Below, one piece after another: positions 59,147 through 64,000 of a DNA stretch of 64,000 nucleotides (position 1 is its first letter; each line of letters begins with the position of its first letter). The notes under the pieces were generated by a model, which was given only the letters and a program-made list of their open reading frames with translations, made no database searches and had not been told where the DNA came from. Origin of the DNA: Nocardia shimofusensis NBRC 100134 (lineage in GTDB: Bacteria; Actinomycetota; Actinomycetes; Mycobacteriales; Mycobacteriaceae); contig NZ_BDBT01000005.1 of the NCBI RefSeq assembly GCF_001613125.1, positions 245,313 to 309,312 on the forward strand, given 5' to 3'. A program made the translations under genes and the position numbers.

Positions 59147-59386
59147 ATGACGACTCCCCCGGTCCGACTCGTCGTCGATCGCGGTGCGTGTGCCGGCCAC
59201 GGCATGTGCTACGCGGTCGCGCCGATCCTGGTGGAGTCCGACGAGCAGGGCGACCCTGTCGTCCTGCTCGATCCGATTCCCGAGGACCTGCTCGACGACG
59301 CGGACACCGCCGTATCCGTCTGCCCTGAACGCGCGCTGTCGCTGATGCCCACAGCCCCCTCCGACTCCGAGGACCGATCGCGATGA
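59147..59386 (+). CDS. 3Fe-4S-type P450 ferredoxin with His in the cluster motif
   Basis: This 79-residue ferredoxin has ligands Cys15, Cys21 and Cys59-Pro with His18 where an additional Cys would be (C-A-G-H-G-M-C). This CxxHxxC pattern is seen in actinobacterial P450 redox partners, where the variable residue tunes a 3Fe-4S or 4Fe-4S cluster. Its ATG follows the SDR stop by one base and its stop overlaps the P450 ATG. It therefore supplies electrons to the P450 at 59383; the reductase is not in this operon. Confidence 0.94.
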   Translation: MTTPPVRLVVDRGACAGHGMCYAVAPILVESDEQGDPVVLLDPIPEDLLDDADTAVSVCPERALSLMPTAPSDSEDRSR

Positions 59387-60618
59387 CCACGAGCATTACC
59401 GCCGTTCCCCCTGAGCTCGTCGTCGACTTCGACGTCTACGACCCCGCACTCGCCCATCCCGTCGACACCGTCCAAGAGCGTGTCGCCGAACTCGCCGCCA
59501 AGGGTCCGGTGGTGTACTCCACCGCGCACGGCGGACATTGGATCGTGACCCGTTATCACGAGATCCACGAAGTTCTGCGGAACGCCGAGACCTTCTCCAG
59601 CCACCCGAACAACCTGGTCTCGACGACCGCCGGTTTCGGCAAGTTCATTCCGCTGGAACTGGATCCGCCGGAGCACACCGGCTACCGGCGCGCGCTGCAG
59701 CCGCTGTTCAGCCCGACCCGGATGAAGGCGATCGAGGACGACATCCGCGCCGTGGTCAACGAGCTGATCGACGGGTTCGCGGGCAAGGGCGAGGCGGAGT
59801 TCATCGCCGAGTTCGCCCACGAGCTGCCCGCCCGGGTGTTCCTGGCGCTGATGGACTGGCCGCTCGAAGACGCCCCGCTGTTCACCGAGGCGACCGACAC
59901 CATCCTCATCGGCGTCCCCGGAGGCACCGAGGAAGAGTCGAACACGGCGCGTGCCCAGGCCGCCTTCGAGATGCTCGGCTACTTCCAGAAGATGATCGAA
60001 CAGCGCCGCGCCGCGCCGAGCGACGACATCACCTCCACGATCATCCACAGCGAGTTCGAGCTCGCGGACGGCACCCGGTCGCTCACCGACGAAGAGCTCA
60101 ACAGGATGTTCTTCCTGCTGCTCATCGCCGGCCTGCACACCGTGCAAGGGTCGCTGGCCTGGAGCATCATCCACCTGGTCCACAACCCCGAGCAGCGGCA
60201 GCAGATCATCGACGACGAGAGCATCATCCCCTCCGCCGTCGAGGAGATCCTGCGCATCGAGGCGGCGGTGATCCCGGGCCGCCGGGCCACCCGCGACATC
60301 GAGCTGGGCGGCGTCACCATCTCCGAGGGCGACCAGCTGATCCTCATGCTGTGTGGCGCCAACCGCGACAGCGCGGAGTTCGAGTCGCCGAATCAGCTCG
60401 AGCTCGACCGGATGCCCAACCGGCACTTGTCCTTCGGCGCGGGCGCACATCGCTGCATCGGCTCGCACCTGGCCCGGATCGAGCTTCGGATCGCGCTCGA
60501 GGAGCTGCATCGGCGGATCCCGGACTACGACCTGGTCGAGTCCGACCCGCCGGTGCTGCACTCCAGTCAGGTCCGCGGGTGCGCTCGGCTGCCCATCCGA
60601 TTCACTCCCGTCTCCTGA
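59383..60618 (+). CDS. Cytochrome P450 with AGLHT in the I helix
   Basis: This 411-residue P450 has the heme loop LSFGAGAHRCIGSHLA with Cys358 and the K-helix EEILR. In the I helix the oxygen-activation motif is Ala249-Gly-Leu-His252-Thr253: the usual acidic residue before Thr is His. This could alter proton delivery. The ATG overlaps the ferredoxin stop, and an SDR is upstream. Predicted role: hydroxylation of the pathway substrate, perhaps at a terminal methyl, then oxidation by the SDR and the ALDH at 61570. Substrate unknown. Confidence 0.94.
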   Translation: MTTSITAVPPELVVDFDVYDPALAHPVDTVQERVAELAAKGPVVYSTAHGGHWIVTRYHEIHEVLRNAETFSSHPNNLVSTTAGFGKFIPLELDPPEHTGYRRALQPLFSPTRMKAIEDDIRAVVNELIDGFAGKGEAEFIAEFAHELPARVFLALMDWPLEDAPLFTEATDTILIGVPGGTEEESNTARAQAAFEMLGYFQKMIEQRRAAPSDDITSTIIHSEFELADGTRSLTDEELNRMFFLLLIAGLHTVQGSLAWSIIHLVHNPEQRQQIIDDESIIPSAVEEILRIEAAVIPGRRATRDIELGGVTISEGDQLILMLCGANRDSAEFESPNQLELDRMPNRHLSFGAGAHRCIGSHLARIELRIALEELHRRIPDYDLVESDPPVLHSSQVRGCARLPIRFTPVS

Positions 60619-60625
60619 TCGCACG

Positions 60626-60653
60626 GTGCGGCGTGAGGCGACTCGCGCCGCAC
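60626..60653 (+). terminator. Hairpin after the P450 operon
   Basis: GTGCGGCG and CGCCGCAC form an 8-base stem around 12 bases, 8 bases after the P450 stop. Confidence 0.5.
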
Positions 60654-60741
60654 ACCCGGGGCGGACGGCCAACGCAGAACGTTTCGCGGGTATTGTCAAA
60701 CGACAGCGGTCAACTTCGAACCCGTGGAGGGCAGGACTGGC

Positions 60742-61344
60742 ATGGCCCGACGCAACAGCAATGTGCTCAGCTCGGATTTCGAGGAGGCACGTGGCCAGAT
60801 CCTCGAGGCGGCGCAGTCCACTTTCCTGCATTTCGGTGTCGCCAAGACCACGATGGACGACATCGCCAAGGCAGCGGGCGTGTCCCGGCCCACGATCTAT
60901 CGCTATTTCCGGGACCGCGACACGCTGGTGGCCGAACTCATCCGGCTGCGTTCACGGAAACTGTTCGTGCGCGGCACCAAGTACGTGCTCGAGCGCGAGA
61001 CGTTCCGCGACCAGTTGATCGACGGGCTCATCTTCATGGTCGATCGTGGCCGTAAGGATCCGTTGATCCGGCTGATCGTCAGCCCGGAGCACATGGATCT
61101 GGCCGCAGCCGTGGTGGGCTCGTCGCAGTTGGCGGCCGACCTCACCCTGGAGATGTGGGGTCCGATCCTCGACCGTGCCCGCGAGAACGGCGAGCTGCGC
61201 TCGGGCATCGACAACGAGAAGGCCTGCGAATGGCTCGGTCTCGTCCAGCTGATCCTGGTGGGCCGCTTCGATTTCGACGATCCGGCCGACCCCGCGCACC
61301 GTCAGATGCTGGAGAGCTTCGTCCTGCCGGCATTCCTCGCCTGA
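60742..61344 (+). CDS. TetR-family regulator
   Basis: This 200-residue regulator has the TetR helix-turn-helix at residues ~20-65 (TTMDDIAKAAGVSRPTIYRYFRDRDTLVAELI). The C-terminal domain contains GLIFMVDRGRKDPLIRLIVSPEH. I prefer the ATG at 60742, 10 bases after GGAGGG, over a GTG at 60724. It lies between the P450 operon and the ALDH gene and could control either. TGTC and GACA arms at 60695-60706 upstream, and the palindromes at 58102 and 61391, are candidate sites. Confidence 0.88.
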   Translation: MARRNSNVLSSDFEEARGQILEAAQSTFLHFGVAKTTMDDIAKAAGVSRPTIYRYFRDRDTLVAELIRLRSRKLFVRGTKYVLERETFRDQLIDGLIFMVDRGRKDPLIRLIVSPEHMDLAAAVVGSSQLAADLTLEMWGPILDRARENGELRSGIDNEKACEWLGLVQLILVGRFDFDDPADPAHRQMLESFVLPAFLA

Positions 61345-61390
61345 CCGGCCGAGCCGACAGTCGACAGACTGCCGGACAACCTATTGCAAA

Positions 61391-61409
61391 CTAAACCCTA
61401 TAGGTTTAG
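61391..61409. promoter_or_regulatory. 19-bp perfect inverted repeat upstream of the ALDH gene
   Basis: CTAAACC and GGTTTAG form perfect 7-base arms around CTATA, 160 bases before the ALDH start. It resembles operators of TetR regulators. Its symmetry centre differs from the 23-bp family, although the left part shares CTAA and TAG at family spacing. Confidence 0.6.
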
Positions 61410-61569
61410 TGTGACCTGCATCGCACGGCGCCGCACGGCGTCTGTCACACCACTCGATGGTCACCCACTGCGCGCGCGACGCCAGTTCCGCCGTCGCGGA
61501 TTCCGCGACCCGGCCGACGAGCGCCACGGCCGCGCACTCTCGAATGGCAACCAGAAGGACATCGAACTC

Positions 61570-63084
61570 ATGACAAGCACAATCGATTCGCCCACCCCCG
61601 ATTCGGCGCCGAAGCCCGTGATCGCCGACCGCGAGCAGGTGTTCATCGGCGGGCACTGGACCGCTTCGACCGGGAACGACTGGACCGAACTGGTCGACTC
61701 CTTCAGCGAGGAGACCGTCTCCCGGGTGCGCCTGGCCACAGCCGAGGACATCGCCGCCGCGGTGGCCGCCGCCCGCGCCTCGTTCGACCGCAGCGAATGG
61801 GCGAACACGCCGATCGCCGAGCGCGCCGACGTACTCGACGAGATCGCCGCCCGCCTGGAACAGCGAGTGGACCAGCTGACCACCATCGGCGTCGTCGAGG
61901 TCGGCGTGCCGGTGTCCATCAGCGCCCCCACCCAGCAGATGACCGGCGGCCTGTTCCGTGCCGTCGCCGCCGTCGCCAGGGCGACCGAACTGTCCGAGCG
62001 GCGCACCCGCGCCGACGGCGGTGTGTCCGAGATCGTCAAGGAGCCCAAAGGCGTTGTCGCCGCCATCATCCCGTGGAACGGCCCGATCGGGACCATCGCT
62101 TTCAAGGTAGCGCCCGCACTCGCCGCGGGCTGCTCTGTGGTACTCAAGACCGCCCCCGACGCGCCGGAGTCGCCGTCGGTGTTCGCCGACATCGTGGCCG
62201 AGCTGGTCGCCGAGGGCCGGATCCCGGAGGGCGTCGTCAGCGTGCTGTGCGCCGACCGCGACGTGTCCGAGGCGCTGGTCACCAACCCCGACGTCGACCA
62301 CATCACCTTCACCGGCAGCACCGCCGCGGGCCGTCGCATCATGTCACTGGCCGGCGAGCGCGTGGCGGGCGTCTCGCTGGAACTGGGCGGCAAGTCGGCC
62401 GCGATCATCCTCGACGACGCCGACCTGAACAACGTGCTGCAGAGTCTGCCCATGGCGGGCTGCCTGCAGTCCGGCCAGGCCTGCGTCGCGCTGACCCGCG
62501 TGCTGGTCTCCCGCGCTCGCCACGACGAGGTGGTGGAGACGCTGAAGCTCGCCTACGGGGCTCTGCCCATGGGCAACCCGTGGGAGCCCACCAACTTCCT
62601 CGGCCCGCTCGCGTCGGCTCGCCAGCAGGAACGCGTACTGAACTACATCGAGATCGCCCGGCAGGACGGCGCCACCGTCGTGCTCGGCGGCGGTCGTCCC
62701 GAAGGCCAGGACAAGGGCTACTTCGTGGCCCCCACCCTGCTCGACAACGTCCGCCCGGACGACCGCATCGCCCAGGAAGAGGTCTTCGGCCCCGTCATCT
62801 CGATCATCACCTACGAGGACGAGGACGACGCCGTCGCCATCGCCAACAACTCCATCTACGGCCTGTCCGGCGCGGTGTACACCGAGGACATCGACCGCGG
62901 ATACGCCCTGGCCCGGCGTATCCGCACCGGCACCATCAGCGTCAACACCGCCGCCATGGACTTCACCCTGCCCTTCGGCGGGTACAAGCAGTCCGGCATC
63001 GGCCGTGAGGGCGGGCCGGAGGGGCTCGCGGAGTTCTTCGAGACGAAGACGGTGCACTTCCCCGCCCCGGCTCCGGCCAACTGA
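61570..63084 (+). CDS. Aldehyde dehydrogenase
   Basis: This 504-residue NAD(P)-dependent ALDH has the catalytic Cys305 in SGQACVALTR, the base Glu271 in LELGGKSA, and Asn170 in IIPWNGP. The sequence ends PFGGYKQSGIGREGGPEGLAEFFETK. It has a ~20-residue N-terminal extension compared with the shorter ALDH at 53034. The ATG at 61570 is the first in frame after the promoter region. It may complete P450-SDR-ALDH oxidation of a side chain to a carboxylate for CoA activation. A perfect hairpin follows. Confidence 0.94.
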   Translation: MTSTIDSPTPDSAPKPVIADREQVFIGGHWTASTGNDWTELVDSFSEETVSRVRLATAEDIAAAVAAARASFDRSEWANTPIAERADVLDEIAARLEQRVDQLTTIGVVEVGVPVSISAPTQQMTGGLFRAVAAVARATELSERRTRADGGVSEIVKEPKGVVAAIIPWNGPIGTIAFKVAPALAAGCSVVLKTAPDAPESPSVFADIVAELVAEGRIPEGVVSVLCADRDVSEALVTNPDVDHITFTGSTAAGRRIMSLAGERVAGVSLELGGKSAAIILDDADLNNVLQSLPMAGCLQSGQACVALTRVLVSRARHDEVVETLKLAYGALPMGNPWEPTNFLGPLASARQQERVLNYIEIARQDGATVVLGGGRPEGQDKGYFVAPTLLDNVRPDDRIAQEEVFGPVISIITYEDEDDAVAIANNSIYGLSGAVYTEDIDRGYALARRIRTGTISVNTAAMDFTLPFGGYKQSGIGREGGPEGLAEFFETKTVHFPAPAPAN

Positions 63085-63092
63085 CGTCACCG

Positions 63093-63125
63093 CTCCGGCC
63101 CCGCCAGCGCTCGGCGGGGCCGGAG
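63093..63125 (+). terminator. Strong hairpin after the ALDH gene
   Basis: CTCCGGCCCCGCC and GGCGGGGCCGGAG form a perfect 13-base stem around 7 bases, 9 bases after the stop. Confidence 0.75.
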
Positions 63126-63413
63126 TAGTTCCCGCAGAGCGGACCCGACGAACACAGGCAGCGCAAGGGTCACAAACCCCCGGGTAAGCGATGCGGCTAC
63201 CAGGATCGGGGGCGTGCCGAGCGGGATTCGGCGGAAGAAGAACAGCAATCGGCAATTGCGCGGCTAACACAATGGAGTCGTCACGCCACACCACCCGGAA
63301 CACAAAGGCAACCTGCCGTCGCGGACCGCGGCGGTGACGTTCCGACTCGACGAGTCCGGCCCTCTCGGCCGCGGCACCGCGGCCCTCTGCTCATCCCCCG
63401 CGGAGCACCGCGT
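63126..63413. other. Intergenic region, nothing recognised
   Basis: After the ALDH terminator hairpin, this stretch up to the leftward membrane-protein gene shows no convincing gene or repeat. Frames here look like background of high GC. Confidence 0.4.
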
Positions 63414-63848
63414 TCAGCCGTCAGCGTCCGATGGTGTGTCGGTGCCGAACGCTTCGAAACGCTGTGTGCAGCGCTCGTAGACAGCATGCAGCATGATGAT
63501 CATGAACGCGAAGATCGGTACAGTCAGGATATTCCAGTCGTCTTCTCCAGCCAGCAGAGCCGCACTTACCGCCAACGCCGCATAGGCCGAGAAGAAGAGC
63601 GTGCGAACGACGACCAGCGACGCGCCGACGGGCGGGGTACGCCAGCTCGCCGCGATCGCCACCACCTGACAGACCAGCGCGTAGCCGATTGCTGCACGCT
63701 GGACGACACCGAGACCGGCCCACTCCGCCACATCGGTGGACAGGAGTCCGCACCCGATCACGGTGGGAATCACGGCGTACAGGGCGAATCCGAATGTTCG
63801 GACGCCTAGTTCCCACGCACGTACCCACGCCGGGTCCACATCGGCCAT
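63414..63848 (-). CDS. Small four-TM membrane protein of unknown function
   Basis: This 144-residue protein has four hydrophobic helices: near residues 18-38 (GFALYAVIPTVIGCGLL), 50-68 (AIGYALVCQVVAIAAS), 78-100 (LVVVRTLFFSAYAALAVSAALL) and 108-125 (ILTVPIFAFMIIMLHAV). The tail is acidic. I do not recognise the family. ATG at 63848 (MADVDPAW) is preferred; one at 63926 would add 26 residues. Bases 63849-64000 upstream show no further gene. Confidence 0.65.
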   Translation of the reverse strand: MADVDPAWVRAWELGVRTFGFALYAVIPTVIGCGLLSTDVAEWAGLGVVQRAAIGYALVCQVVAIAASWRTPPVGASLVVVRTLFFSAYAALAVSAALLAGEDDWNILTVPIFAFMIIMLHAVYERCTQRFEAFGTDTPSDADG

Positions 63849-64000
63849 GTCTATTCGATCCTCCAGCCGGATTGTCGTCGCCCGACCAACGCGTCGCCGA
63901 AGCTCGTTGCCTGGGAGTCCGGCCATCTACCCGGCGGCGCTGTGACCAAGAACCGCTCCGGCGGCCGCGTGGCAACCGGGGAACATCAACTTTTCTTGCC

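Noticed and set aside
61391..61409. Seventh member of the 23-bp operator family
   Set aside because: It contains most invariant positions, but its perfect palindrome is centred elsewhere, so it is better treated as a different operator.

Overview
This 64-kb window is GC-rich, densely coded DNA from a mycolic-acid actinobacterium. Nocardia is my best guess and Rhodococcus or Mycobacterium relatives the alternatives. The inference rests on a complete mce locus, a cutinase-like secreted hydrolase, an FHA-FHA-ABC transporter of the Rv1747 type, two P450 systems, many GTG starts and many ATGA/GTGA gene overlaps. I saw no rRNA, tRNA, CRISPR array, insertion sequence or phage gene.

Layout. (1) 1-6.3 kb: a leftward oxidative cluster holding a Kst4D-like flavoprotein, an SMP-30-type lactonase, an HSD17B4-like SDR, a P450, its 2Fe-2S ferredoxin and a ferredoxin reductase that runs off the left edge. 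A ketosteroid-isomerase-like gene is divergent from it. (2) 6.3-15.4 kb: mixed genes: SDR, MFS exporter, HEAT-repeat protein, HrpB helicase, D,D-carboxypeptidase, a lipoprotein/membrane-protein pair and a secreted protein. (3) 15.6-20.3 kb: a probable arsenic/organoarsenical resistance island. An ArsR-acetyltransferase fusion is divergent from an operon of FAD oxidoreductase, MFS transporter and second FAD monooxygenase, with palindromic operators between them. (4) 20.2-31.7 kb: hydrolase, GlxA/AraC regulator, methyltransferase, a four-gene choline/glycine-betaine ABC importer, the FHA-ABC protein, cutinase, MarR regulator and DUF1801 protein. (5) 31.9-43.1 kb: a leftward mce locus (yrbEAB, mceABCDEF, Mce-associated protein) that ends with its own MceG-type ATPase and has a fadD upstream. 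(6) 43-63 kb: a large catabolic region: FadD, enoyl-CoA hydratase, a Rieske oxygenase and its reductase, SDRs, acyl-CoA dehydrogenase, a double-length CoA transferase, two aldehyde dehydrogenases, two thiolase-fold proteins without the usual Cys, a DUF35 protein, a second P450 with its ferredoxin, and two TetR regulators.

How the parts may work together. Region 6 reads as a pathway for a bulky, probably isoprenoid or steroid-like, carboxylated molecule. Mce would import it. The P450, SDR and ALDH would oxidise a side chain to an acid, FadD or the CoA transferase would activate it, the dehydrogenase and hydratase would work on the CoA ester, the thiolase-fold/DUF35 pair would cleave it, and the Rieske system would hydroxylate a ring. 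Six related 23-bp inverted repeats lie just upstream of starts in this region, one of them in front of the TetR gene at 47154. They suggest one TetR regulon covering most of the pathway. This operator set, together with the lyase-like operon at 50.4-58.0 kb, is the best candidate here for an undescribed system. The substrate cannot be read from the sequence.
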